Of a stretch of 18,287 bases of DNA, positions 1-6,933 are shown piece after piece. The stretch lies in NCBI GenBank assembly GCA_003542385.1, contig DPKT01000339.1, forward strand, positions 3,259 through 21,545. Reading direction: 5' to 3'. Position numbers and translations under genes: made by a program. Source of the stretch: Desulfomicrobium sp. Lineage in GTDB: Bacteria > Desulfobacterota > Desulfovibrionia > Desulfovibrionales > Desulfomicrobiaceae. The notes beneath the pieces were generated by a model. That model searched no databases, was not told where the DNA came from, and saw nothing but the letters and a program-made list of their open reading frames with translations. Numbering within the stretch: the stretch's first letter is position 1; each line of letters begins with the position of its first letter.

Positions 1-1
1 T

Positions 2-127
2 ACGGCGAATTCGACCAACGCCACCTCCGACAAGCCGGACCAACCTGCGGTGAACGCCTCGAAACCGGCCGCTAGCGGGGCCGAACCGTCCAAGCCGGCG
101 CGCCATCCCGTGCGCAAGAGGTCGTGA
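2..127 (+). CDS. mreC: Probable MreC, C-terminal tail (partial, 5' end outside window)
   Basis: An open frame enters from the left edge and ends at a TGA at 125-127. Only 41 residues are visible, rich in Pro, Ala, Ser, Asn and Lys with no hydrophobic segment, and ending in a basic Arg-Lys-Arg-Ser. This low-complexity composition fits the disordered C-terminal tail that MreC proteins of this group can carry after the beta-barrel domain. MreC is a membrane-anchored periplasmic scaffold of the rod complex. The name rests mainly on position, immediately before a small hydrophobic MreD-like protein, PBP2 and RodA. The stop overlaps the GTG start of the next gene (GTGA), which implies translational coupling. 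The visible tail is not itself diagnostic, so the identity is an inference. Confidence 0.5.
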   Translation, partial: TANSTNATSDKPDQPAVNASKPAASGAEPSKPARHPVRKRS

Positions 128-630
128 GATTGTCCGCCGCTCCGTACGGCTCTCGACGTCCGGGCCGCATACCCGACCCGGTCTGGTGGGCGGGGTACCT
201 CGTGCTTGCGCTCTGGGGCCAGGAAGTTTCCGGAGGGTTCGACTTCCTGACGCCCGGACTCCTCGTCTGCCTTCAGACGGGCCGCTGGTTGACGGTGGGC
301 TGGATGACGGTGCTGTGGGTGCTCGTGCAGGAAGGGATCGGCAACCTGGCCTTCGGGGTGGCTGTGCTCTTCTACGCAGGGATGTTCGCCTTCTTTCTGC
401 TCACCAAGTGGCTGCTCGAACCGGAAAACCCGCTCTTCATCCTCCTTTTTTCCCTCGTGCTCTCCGTGTGGGCCTGGGTTGTCCTGAGCGGGGCCATCAG
501 CTTCCAGGAGATCGGGGCGCGGATGCATTCGCCCTGGCCTTGGGTCGCGAAGCAATGGCTGGCGTACGTGCTGTTCTGGGGCGGGATGCTGATCGCCTAC
601 CGCAGATGGGGCGGACATGGGCGCGTTTGA
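124..630 (+). CDS. mreD: Probable rod shape-determining membrane protein MreD
   Basis: The gene encodes 168 residues, about the usual MreD length (roughly 160-170). A basic N-terminus of about 18 residues is followed by about five hydrophobic stretches rich in Trp, Leu, Val and Phe, consistent with a polytopic inner-membrane protein. MreD is an integral-membrane partner of MreC, RodA and PBP2 in the elongasome. Primary sequence of MreD is poorly conserved, so the call comes from size, hydrophobicity and position between the mreC-like tail and mrdA. The GTG at 124 overlaps the upstream stop. An AAGAGG at 116-121 is only 2 bases from this GTG but 8 bases from an in-frame TTG at 130, so the true start could be TTG 130. 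The 3' end overlaps the mrdA start by 14 bases. Confidence 0.72.
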   Translation: MRLSAAPYGSRRPGRIPDPVWWAGYLVLALWGQEVSGGFDFLTPGLLVCLQTGRWLTVGWMTVLWVLVQEGIGNLAFGVAVLFYAGMFAFFLLTKWLLEPENPLFILLFSLVLSVWAWVVLSGAISFQEIGARMHSPWPWVAKQWLAYVLFWGGMLIAYRRWGGHGRV

Positions 631-2410
631 CACCCCCGAGAGGCCCCGGATTTTTTCCGGCCCCAACCTGCTGCTGATCTGCATCGTCCTGCTCTTCTGC
701 GTTTTCGGCATACGCCTCTGGTACCTGCAGATCTACAAGAACGACTTCTACACCAGCCGCGCCCAGGAAAACAGGACCCGGCAGAGCACCATGTTTTCCC
801 CGCGCGGCATCATCCGCGACCGGGGCGGCGTGCTCCTGGCCGAGAACACGCCCGCCTACGCCCTGGCCCTGGTCCGCGAGGATTGCCCGGACATCCCGAA
901 GACCCTGGACCAGGTCAGCCGCTGGACGGGCCAGCCGCGCGACGAACTGGAGAAGGTCTTCGAGATCGGCCGCAAGAGGGTCAAGCACTTCGACGAGCAG
1001 GTCATCGTGCCCAACATCCCCTTTGAACTCGTGGCCCTGGTCGAGGCGCACCGGCAGGACTGGCCGGGTCTGACCATCGCCGTGCGCCCGAAGCGCTCGT
1101 ACGCCTACGGTCCTACCCTGGCCCACGTCCTCGGCTATGTGGCCAGGGCCAACGAGGAGGAGCTCAACGACGACCCGGATCTGCAGCTCGGCGACGACGT
1201 GGGCAAGCAGGGCGTGGAATATGTCCTGGAACGTCGGCTGCGCGGGACCAAGGGGCTGGAGGAGTTCGAGGTCGATGCGTCGGGCCGCGTCCTGTCGTCG
1301 CGGATCGTCACCCAGCCGGTCAAGGGAGAGGACCTGAACCTGAGCGTCTCCCTGCCGCTGCAGGAAATCGCGACCAAGGCCCTGGACGGCCGCACGGGCT
1401 CCGTGGTGGCCATGGACGCGGACACGGGCGAAATCCTGGCCCAGGTCAGCCTGCCCAGCTACGATCCGAACGAGTTCGTCGTCGGCATCAGCCACGCCAA
1501 GTGGAAGGAACTGCTCGAGGATTCAGAGCACCCCATGCAGAACCGTCCGGTGCAGAGCGCGTATCCGCCCGGTTCCGTCTTCAAGCTGGTCGTCGGCGGC
1601 CTGGCCCTGGAAAGCGGCTCCGTGATCCCGGCCACGACCGTGTTCTGCTCGGGAAGCTACAAACTCGGCGAGCGGTCTTTCAGGTGCTGGAACAAAGGCG
1701 GGCACGGCGTTGTCGATTTCAAGAAGTCGCTGCGTGAGTCCTGCGACGTATACTACTATCAGCTTGGTGAACGGCTGGGCGTGAACGCCATCAGCGATTA
1801 CGCGACCCGCTGCGGCTTCGGCGTCAAGACCGGGGTCGAACTGCCGCACGAGCGCTCGGGCAACATGCCCACCGCCGAATGGAAGCTGAAGCGTTTCGGC
1901 GAGAAATGGCAGCGCGGCGAGACCCTGAACTACTCCATCGGTCAGGGGTACACCCAGACGACCCCGCTGCAGGTGGCCAGGTTCGTGGCCGCGCTGATCA
2001 ACGGCGGGCGAATCCTGCGGCCGACTCTGCTCGCCACGGCGTCGCCCGACGTCGTCGGCGAACTGCCCATGAAGGCCTCGACGCGAAAGCTTGTCCTTGA
2101 CGCCATGGTGGCCACGGTCGAGGAGGAGAGGGGCACCGCCCGCCTGCTGCGCCGCGAGGGCATCCGCATCGGCGGCAAGACCGGCACGGCGCAGGTCGTC
2201 AAGCTCATGGACAAGTACGAGAAGAAGAAAACCCAGGAGATCCCCTACAAATACAGGGACCATGCCTGGCTGGCGGGGTTCGCCGAGAAGGACGGGCGGC
2301 GGTATGTGGCCGTGGCCATGGTCGAGCACGGCGGACACGGCGGCTCGGACGCCGGGCCGGTGGTCGGCGCGGTGTTCGACGCCCTTTTCGGCGTGCCGCA
2401 GGGGAATTGA
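617..2410 (+). CDS. mrdA: Penicillin-binding protein 2 (elongasome peptidoglycan D,D-transpeptidase)
   Basis: This 597-residue class B PBP cross-links new peptidoglycan in the side wall, with its catalytic domain in the periplasm. A short cytoplasmic N-terminus leads into one membrane anchor (about residues 18-38). The PBP dimerisation domain follows (about 55-250), then the transpeptidase domain (about 260-590). All three active-site motifs are present: S320-V-F-K323 with the acylated serine, S375-C-D377 in the SxN position, and K521-T-G-T524. SxD in place of SxN is usual for PBP2. Length is close to that of E. coli PBP2 (633). The ATG at 617 lies inside the end of mreD, with GGGG at 608-611 as ribosome site. 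rodA follows with no gap, so both partners of the synthase are made together. Confidence 0.95.
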   Translation: MGAFDTPERPRIFSGPNLLLICIVLLFCVFGIRLWYLQIYKNDFYTSRAQENRTRQSTMFSPRGIIRDRGGVLLAENTPAYALALVREDCPDIPKTLDQVSRWTGQPRDELEKVFEIGRKRVKHFDEQVIVPNIPFELVALVEAHRQDWPGLTIAVRPKRSYAYGPTLAHVLGYVARANEEELNDDPDLQLGDDVGKQGVEYVLERRLRGTKGLEEFEVDASGRVLSSRIVTQPVKGEDLNLSVSLPLQEIATKALDGRTGSVVAMDADTGEILAQVSLPSYDPNEFVVGISHAKWKELLEDSEHPMQNRPVQSAYPPGSVFKLVVGGLALESGSVIPATTVFCSGSYKLGERSFRCWNKGGHGVVDFKKSLRESCDVYYYQLGERLGVNAISDYATRCGFGVKTGVELPHERSGNMPTAEWKLKRFGEKWQRGETLNYSIGQGYTQTTPLQVARFVAALINGGRILRPTLLATASPDVVGELPMKASTRKLVLDAMVATVEEERGTARLLRREGIRIGGKTGTAQVVKLMDKYEKKKTQEIPYKYRDHAWLAGFAEKDGRRYVAVAMVEHGGHGGSDAGPVVGAVFDALFGVPQGN

Positions 2411-2421
2411 GGGAGACGCAC

Positions 2422-3531
2422 ATGTTCGACAGACGCCTTGTCTTCCATATCAACTGGGGCCTCGTGGCCCTGACCGCGATCCTCTTCCTGGTCGGGGTGG
2501 TCAACCTGTACTCGGCCAGCGCCCTGCGCGTCGCTTCCGGCATCGAACTCGACAGCTACTTCAACAAGCAGCTGCTCTGGGGCGGCGTGGGGCTTCTGGT
2601 CCTGTCCTGCATCGTCCTGGTCGACTACCGTCACTTCAAGGCCGTGTCCTGGCCCTATTTCATCCTGTCGCTGCTGCTCCTGCTGGCGGTCAGCGTGGCC
2701 GGCAAGACCATCTACGGGGCCAAGCGCTGGCTCGATCTCGGCTTTTTCAACCTGCAGCCCACGGAACTGGCCAAGATCGCCGTGCTCATCCTCGGGGCGC
2801 GGCTGCTGGCTCGCATGGACGGGCGTCTCGGGTGGATCAACCTGGGGAAGATTCTTCTCGTGGGACTCGTGCCGGCAATGCTCGTGGTCAAGCAGCCCGA
2901 CCTGGGCTCGGCCCTGAACATCCTGATGATCCTGGGCGGGATGATCCTGTTCAAGGGCATCACCGCGGGGGTCTTCAAGGTCCTGATCGTGGCCCTGCCC
3001 GTCATGCTGCCCTTCGGGTGGTTCTTTCTCCACGACTACCAGAAGCAGCGCATCCTGACGTTCCTCGACCCCGGGAACGATCCCCTCGGGGCGGGTTACC
3101 ATATCATCCAGTCCCAGATCGCCATCGGCTCGGGCGGGTTCTGGGGCAAGGGCTTCCTGCAGGGCACCCAGAGCCAGCTGCGCTTCCTGCCCGAGAAGCA
3201 CACGGACTTCGCCTTCGCCGTCTTCGGCGAGGAGTGGGGGTTTTTCGGTTCCATGATCCTGCTGGTGCTTTTCTGCTCCTTCCTCTACCAGATCTACATC
3301 GTCGCCATGGAGGCCAAGGACGATTTCGGCAGCTACCTCGCAGCCGGGGTCTTCTTCTACTTCTTCTGGCAGATCCTCATCAACATGGGCATGGTCCTCG
3401 GCATCATGCCCGTGGTCGGCATCCCCCTGCCCTTCGTCAGCTACGGAGGCAGCGCGTCCGTGGTCAATTTCTGCATGATCGGCGTGGTCCTCAACGTGGC
3501 CATGCGCAGATTCGTCTTCAAGAACGCCTGA
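2422..3531 (+). CDS. rodA: RodA, SEDS-family peptidoglycan glycosyltransferase
   Basis: RodA is the integral-membrane SEDS polymerase that makes glycan strands from lipid II in complex with PBP2. The protein is 369 residues from the chosen ATG, with about ten hydrophobic segments. It shows SEDS/FtsW-RodA hallmarks: a Gly-Ala-Lys-Arg-Trp-Leu loop followed by QPTELAKIA, then KQPDLGSAL, the large extracytoplasmic loop with QSQIAIGSGGFWGKG and LPEKHTDFAFAV.GEEWGF, and a C-terminal GIPLPFVSYGGSA. An in-frame TTG lies upstream at 2407. I chose ATG 2422 because a GAGGGAG at 2409-2415 is 6 bases before it and because SEDS proteins usually begin with a short basic N-terminus. It follows mrdA by 11 bases and is the last gene of the cluster. 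Confidence 0.95.
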   Translation: MFDRRLVFHINWGLVALTAILFLVGVVNLYSASALRVASGIELDSYFNKQLLWGGVGLLVLSCIVLVDYRHFKAVSWPYFILSLLLLLAVSVAGKTIYGAKRWLDLGFFNLQPTELAKIAVLILGARLLARMDGRLGWINLGKILLVGLVPAMLVVKQPDLGSALNILMILGGMILFKGITAGVFKVLIVALPVMLPFGWFFLHDYQKQRILTFLDPGNDPLGAGYHIIQSQIAIGSGGFWGKGFLQGTQSQLRFLPEKHTDFAFAVFGEEWGFFGSMILLVLFCSFLYQIYIVAMEAKDDFGSYLAAGVFFYFFWQILINMGMVLGIMPVVGIPLPFVSYGGSASVVNFCMIGVVLNVAMRRFVFKNA

Positions 3532-3539
3532 CATCCCGG

Positions 3540-3568
3540 CTCCGCCGAGCGGAGTGCGCCTCGTTTTT
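3540..3568 (+). terminator. Possible weak intrinsic terminator after rodA
   Basis: A perfect 6-pair GC-rich hairpin (CTCCGC at 3540-3545, loop CGA, GCGGAG at 3549-3554) begins 8 bases after the rodA stop. A run of five T lies at 3564-3568, nine bases beyond the stem. That spacing is longer than in efficient terminators, so termination may be partial and some read-through into the atp genes is possible. Confidence 0.3.
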
Positions 3569-3603
3569 CAGACTCAAGCGGGAGGAAAGCGCTTCGTAGC
3601 CCA

Positions 3604-3645
3604 TTGGGCGGGGCCCTGTTTCCCTGTTTCGGAGGGTGCGCCCAA
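3604..3645 (+). repeat. Imperfect inverted repeat in the atp upstream region
   Basis: TTGGGCG at 3604-3610 is exactly complementary to CGCCCAA at 3639-3645. Inside them CCCT (3614-3617) pairs with AGGG (3633-3636), giving an interrupted stem-loop of 11 pairs. No T run follows, so it is not an ordinary intrinsic terminator. Its role is unknown. It could be part of a dispersed intergenic element or an RNA structure on rodA read-through transcripts. Confidence 0.4.
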
Positions 3646-3671
3646 GGCACGTGAATTTCTGAACAAAGTGC

Positions 3672-3711
3672 GCAAACCCAGGACTTGCAAACCAATTTGC
3701 GAACGGTTTGC
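3672..3711 (+). repeat. Three GCAAACC heptamers (two direct, one inverted)
   Basis: GCAAACC occurs at 3672-3678 and 3687-3693, 15 bases apart start to start. Its exact complement GGTTTGC is at 3705-3711. The second and third copies form a 7-pair inverted repeat around an 11-base centre. The group ends 11 bases before the candidate -35 box of the atp promoter. This placement would suit a regulator-binding site or an upstream element, but no known operator is recognised. Confidence 0.4.
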
Positions 3712-3722
3712 CCAAAAAGATT

Positions 3723-3751
3723 TTGACACGAAAATGGGAATCAGATAGAGG
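3723..3751 (+). promoter_or_regulatory. Candidate sigma-70 promoter of the atp genes
   Basis: A consensus -35 box TTGACA at 3723-3728 is followed after 17 bases by TAGAGG at 3746-3751, a weak -10 box with 3 of 6 consensus positions. Transcription would start near 3758 and leave a leader of about 40 bases before the b' start codon. The perfect -35 and ideal spacing support the call, while the poor -10 keeps confidence moderate. No better pair is seen in the 265-base gap between rodA and the atp genes. Confidence 0.45.
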
Positions 3752-3796
3752 CCCTGTGACTTTGAACAAAAATTCACATACTCTTTGGGGGGCGGC

Positions 3797-4219
3797 ATGA
3801 TTGATCTCGATTGGACTTTTTTTGCGCAACTTGTGAACTTTTTGATCATCCTGACGGTGCTGAACCTGATCCTGTTTCGCCCGATCCGTGGGATCATCAA
3901 GAAGCGGGCCGAGGTCATGAGCGAAAAGCTCGGCTCCATCGAGGCCTTCACGGCCCAGGCTGAATCCAAACTCGAAAATTACAAGGCTTCCCTGTCCGGT
4001 GCCCGGGTCGAGGCGCAGCAGATGCGCGTGTCCCTGAAGGCCGAAGGGACCGAGGCCGAGGCCGCGGTGCTGTCCAAGGCCGGCGCTGAAGCCGCCGAGA
4101 AGGTCGCCGCCGCCCGCAAAGAGATTGATGGTCAGAAGCAGGCCGCCCTGAAGGCCCTGCGCAACGAAGTCGCGGGCTATGCCAAGAACGTCGCCGATAA
4201 GGTGCTCAGCAAGGCGTAG
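3797..4219 (+). CDS. atpF2: ATP synthase Fo subunit b'
   Basis: This 140-residue protein has one N-terminal membrane helix (about residues 5-27, hydrophobic with FFAQLVNFLIILTVLN) followed by an RPI turn. A long Ala-, Glu- and Lys-rich amphipathic helix runs to the C-terminus. That is the b-type architecture, in which one membrane anchor is followed by a right-handed coiled coil forming the peripheral stalk. With the next gene it makes the b/b' heterodimer known from photosynthetic bacteria and many deltaproteobacteria. It lacks the signal-like extension of its neighbour. ATG 3797 is preferred over an in-frame TTG at 3785 because the G-run at 3787-3792 is 4 bases before it and the protein then begins as b' subunits do. 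It is the first gene of the ATP synthase cluster. Confidence 0.88.
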   Translation: MIDLDWTFFAQLVNFLIILTVLNLILFRPIRGIIKKRAEVMSEKLGSIEAFTAQAESKLENYKASLSGARVEAQQMRVSLKAEGTEAEAAVLSKAGAEAAEKVAAARKEIDGQKQAALKALRNEVAGYAKNVADKVLSKA

Positions 4220-4263
4220 TCGGGCTGAATTTCCTTGTGTGTCACAGATTTACTTTTTCATAT

Positions 4264-4281
4264 AAGGAGGGCGGAATTTTG
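4264..4281 (+). promoter_or_regulatory. Ribosome binding site that sets a TTG start for atpF
   Basis: A near-perfect Shine-Dalgarno sequence AAGGAGG (4264-4270) lies 8 bases before TTG 4279. No ATG or GTG exists in this frame near the expected N-terminus. The longer open frame beginning at 4237 would place this site inside the coding region and put extra residues before an otherwise clean signal-like N-terminus. Confidence 0.7.
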
Positions 4282-4848
4282 AAAAAATTCAAGACTGTCG
4301 GATTGGTGACGGCAGCACTGGTTCTTTGCGCGGCGATAGCCTTCGCCAGCGACGGAGAGGGTGGGGGCCATAACAAATGGCTCGACCTTCTGTATCGCTT
4401 TATCAATTTCGGCATCGTGGCCTTCCTGGTCTACAAGTTCGCGGGCAAGCGCATCGCGGACATGCTGACCGGTCGCACCAAGCAGATCGAGACGGACCTG
4501 GCCGACCTCGACGAGCGCAAGGACGACGCGGAGAAGCGCCTGCTGGAAGTCGAGGCGAGCATCGCCAATCTCGAGGCCGAGAAAGCCAAGATCCTTGCCG
4601 ACGCCAAGGCCCAGGGTGAGGCCATGCGTCAGGCGATCATCGAGAAGGCCGAAGCCCAGGCTGTGCAGATCAAGGCTCAGGCCGAAGTTTCCGCGGCTCA
4701 GGAGGCCAAGCTGGCCATTGACGCCATCCGTGAAGAGCTGGCCGAAAAGATCGTCGCTGCCGCCGAAGACATGGTGAAAAAGCAGCTGAAGAAGAAAGAT
4801 CACGAAGATTTGGTCAACGAATATCTTAAAAAGGTGGTGCTCAATTGA
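4279..4848 (+). CDS. atpF: ATP synthase Fo subunit b
   Basis: Subunit b of the peripheral stalk, 189 residues from the TTG start. The N-terminus (Lys-Lys-Phe-Lys, then a hydrophobic stretch ending Ala-Phe-Ala-Ser near residue 23) resembles a cleavable signal peptide. A short Gly-Glu-rich linker follows, then the usual b membrane helix (about 34-52, FINFGIVAFLVYKFAGK) and a long charged coiled coil to the end. An extra N-terminal hydrophobic segment is found in b subunits of several deltaproteobacteria. Without it the protein would match a standard b of about 160 residues. TTG is chosen because of the AAGGAGG at 4264-4270. The stop (TGA 4846-4848) overlaps the start of atpH. It pairs with the b' subunit encoded just upstream. 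Confidence 0.9.
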   Translation: MKKFKTVGLVTAALVLCAAIAFASDGEGGGHNKWLDLLYRFINFGIVAFLVYKFAGKRIADMLTGRTKQIETDLADLDERKDDAEKRLLEVEASIANLEAEKAKILADAKAQGEAMRQAIIEKAEAQAVQIKAQAEVSAAQEAKLAIDAIREELAEKIVAAAEDMVKKQLKKKDHEDLVNEYLKKVVLN

Positions 4849-5399
4849 CTGGGAATATCGTAGCAAGACGGTACGCCAAGGCGTTGTTCACCGTTGCGCA
4901 GGCGCAGTCCGACAAGGCTGTGATGGCGCAGTACGGCGACGACTTGGCCAGGCTGGCTGGAGTCCTGGAGAATGCGCCTGAGCTCACGAAGATCTTCCGC
5001 AACCCGATTTTCGGCGTGGAAGAAAAGAGAGGAGTGATCGTCAAGATTCTGGACAAGGTCGCGCCCTGCGCCATGGTCCGGAACTTCTGTCTGCTTCTGG
5101 CGGACAAGAACAGGCTGGCTTTTCTCCCCGAGATCAACGCGTCTTACGGCATGCTCCTGGATGCGGCCCAAGGCGTTCTTCGCGGCAAACTGGTGACGGC
5201 TGTGAAGCTTTCCGACGGTGTGCAGAAGAACGTTGTCGACAAACTGCAAAAAGAGTCGGGTCAGAAGGTGGTTCTTGATTACGAAGTTGATCAGGACATC
5301 ATCGGCGGGCTCATGCTCAAGATCGGGGACAAGGTCCTTGACGCTAGTATTCGGGCTCAACTGCAAATTTTGAAAGAAAATATCAAAAGGGGTGAGTAG
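4845..5399 (+). CDS. atpH: ATP synthase F1 subunit delta
   Basis: Subunit delta (the OSCP equivalent), 184 residues, sits on top of F1 and joins it to the b/b' stalk. It begins with the family pattern of basic residues then ARRYAKALF, has an all-helical N-terminal domain (to about residue 110), and ends with the conserved DYEVDQDIIGGLMLKIGDKVLDAS.R..L segment. The start is TTG at 4845, overlapping the atpF stop as TTGA. AAGGTGG at 4830-4836 lies 8 bases upstream. No ATG is available nearby, so coupled re-initiation at a rare codon is likely. The next gene follows after 5 bases. Confidence 0.95.
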   Translation: MTGNIVARRYAKALFTVAQAQSDKAVMAQYGDDLARLAGVLENAPELTKIFRNPIFGVEEKRGVIVKILDKVAPCAMVRNFCLLLADKNRLAFLPEINASYGMLLDAAQGVLRGKLVTAVKLSDGVQKNVVDKLQKESGQKVVLDYEVDQDIIGGLMLKIGDKVLDASIRAQLQILKENIKRGE

Positions 5400-5404
5400 A
5401 GGCT

Positions 5405-6913
5405 ATGCAGATCAAAGCAGAAGAAATTAGCCAGATCATCGAAGGCCAGATCAAGAATTACGAGAAAAAGGTCGAGATGAGCGAGACTGGCGTGGTCCTG
5501 TCGGTGGGTGACGGTATCGCCCGCGTTTACGGCTGCGAAAACGCGATGGCCATGGAACTCCTCGAGTTCCCCGGTAACGTCATGGGCATGGTTCTGAACC
5601 TTGAAGAAGACTCCGTGGGCGTCGCTCTTCTCGGCGAGACCGAACACATCAAGGAAGGCGACATCGTCAAGCGTACGGGCCGGATCTTCCAGGTTCCCGT
5701 CGGCGACGCGGTCATGGGCCGTGTCATCGACCCCCTGGGCAATCCCATCGACGGTCTCGGGCCGATCCAGACGGATCTGTTCCGTAACGTCGAAATCAAG
5801 GCTCCCGGTATCATCGCCCGTAAGTCCGTCCATGAGCCCATGTACACGGGTCTGAAGGCCATCGACGCCATGACCCCCATCGGCCGCGGACAGCGCGAAC
5901 TGATCATCGGCGACCGTCAGGTCGGCAAGACCGCCGTCGGCGTCGACGCCATCCTGGCCCAGAAGAACAGCGACATCCACTGCTTCTACGTCGCCATCGG
6001 CCAGAAGCGCTCCACCGTCGCCCAGGTCGTCGAGGCCCTGCGCCAGAACGGCGCCCTGGCCTACACCACGGTCATCTCCGCCACCGCTTCCGAACCGGCT
6101 CCCCTGCAGTTCATCGCGGCCTACTGCGGATGCACCATGGCGGAGTTCTACCGCGACAACGGCAAGCACGCCCTGATCGTTTACGACGATCTGTCCAAGC
6201 AGGCTGTGGCCTACCGCCAGATGTCCCTGCTGCTGCGACGCCCTCCGGGACGTGAAGCTTTCCCCGGCGACGTTTTCTACCTGCACTCACGTCTGCTGGA
6301 GCGTTCCTGCAAGGTCAACGACAGCCTCGGCGCCGGTTCCCTGACCGCCCTGCCGGTCATCGAAACCCAGGCCGGCGACGTGTCCGCGTACATCCCGACC
6401 AACGTTATCTCCATCACGGACGGTCAGGTCTACCTGGAGCCCAACCTGTTCATGGCCGGCATCCGTCCCGCCATCAACGTCGGTCTGTCCGTCTCCCGAG
6501 TCGGCGGCGCGGCCCAGATCAAGGCCATGAAGAAGGTCGCCGGCACCCTGCGTCTCGACCTCGCCCAGTACCGCGAACTGGCCGCCTTCGCCCAGTTCGG
6601 CTCCGACCTGGACAAGGCCACCAAAACCAAGCTGACCCGCGGTGAGCGTCTGGTCGAACTGCTCAAGCAGCCCCAGTACCAGCCCATGCCCGTCGAAGAG
6701 CAGGTCGCAGTGCTGTACGCCGGCACCCGCGGCTACCTTGACGACGTCGCCGTGACCGACGCCATCCGCTTCGGCAACGAACTGGTCGACTTCATGCGCA
6801 ACCAGAAATCCGACGTCCTGGCCGAAATCGTGCAGACCAAGGACCTTGGCGCCGAAACCGAAAAGAAGCTGGCCGCAGCCCTGACCGAGTTCAAAGCCGG
6901 TTTCAAAGCCTAG
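5405..6913 (+). CDS. atpA: ATP synthase F1 subunit alpha
   Basis: The 502-residue alpha subunit forms the alpha3beta3 hexamer and holds the non-catalytic nucleotide sites. The beta-barrel domain (about 25-95) carries the SVGDGIARVYG and LEFPGN.GMVLNLEEDSVG patterns. The P-loop is G169-DRQVGKT176, at the same numbering as in E. coli. The Walker B strand is ALIVYDDLSKQ, and the family signature near the end of the nucleotide domain reads PAINVGLSVSRVGGAAQ. A helical C-terminal domain completes a protein of normal length. Codon use is strongly biased to C- and G-ending codons, as expected of a highly expressed gene. ATG 5405 is 5 bases after atpH. Confidence 0.98.
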   Translation: MQIKAEEISQIIEGQIKNYEKKVEMSETGVVLSVGDGIARVYGCENAMAMELLEFPGNVMGMVLNLEEDSVGVALLGETEHIKEGDIVKRTGRIFQVPVGDAVMGRVIDPLGNPIDGLGPIQTDLFRNVEIKAPGIIARKSVHEPMYTGLKAIDAMTPIGRGQRELIIGDRQVGKTAVGVDAILAQKNSDIHCFYVAIGQKRSTVAQVVEALRQNGALAYTTVISATASEPAPLQFIAAYCGCTMAEFYRDNGKHALIVYDDLSKQAVAYRQMSLLLRRPPGREAFPGDVFYLHSRLLERSCKVNDSLGAGSLTALPVIETQAGDVSAYIPTNVISITDGQVYLEPNLFMAGIRPAINVGLSVSRVGGAAQIKAMKKVAGTLRLDLAQYRELAAFAQFGSDLDKATKTKLTRGERLVELLKQPQYQPMPVEEQVAVLYAGTRGYLDDVAVTDAIRFGNELVDFMRNQKSDVLAEIVQTKDLGAETEKKLAAALTEFKAGFKA

Positions 6914-6933
6914 GATCGTTTAAGGAGTCGTAA

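Noticed and set aside
2091..3599. A 502-codon + strand frame overlapping mrdA and rodA
   Set aside because: Translation is Arg-, Pro- and Gly-rich without domains, while mrdA and rodA in the other frames are complete with all active-site motifs.
3554..3748. A 64-codon + strand ORF in the rodA-atp gap
   Set aside because: It starts at a GTG overlapping the hairpin after rodA, has no proper ribosome site, and shows no domain. It also runs through the candidate -35 box. Other frames here are equally open, so I treat it as non-coding.
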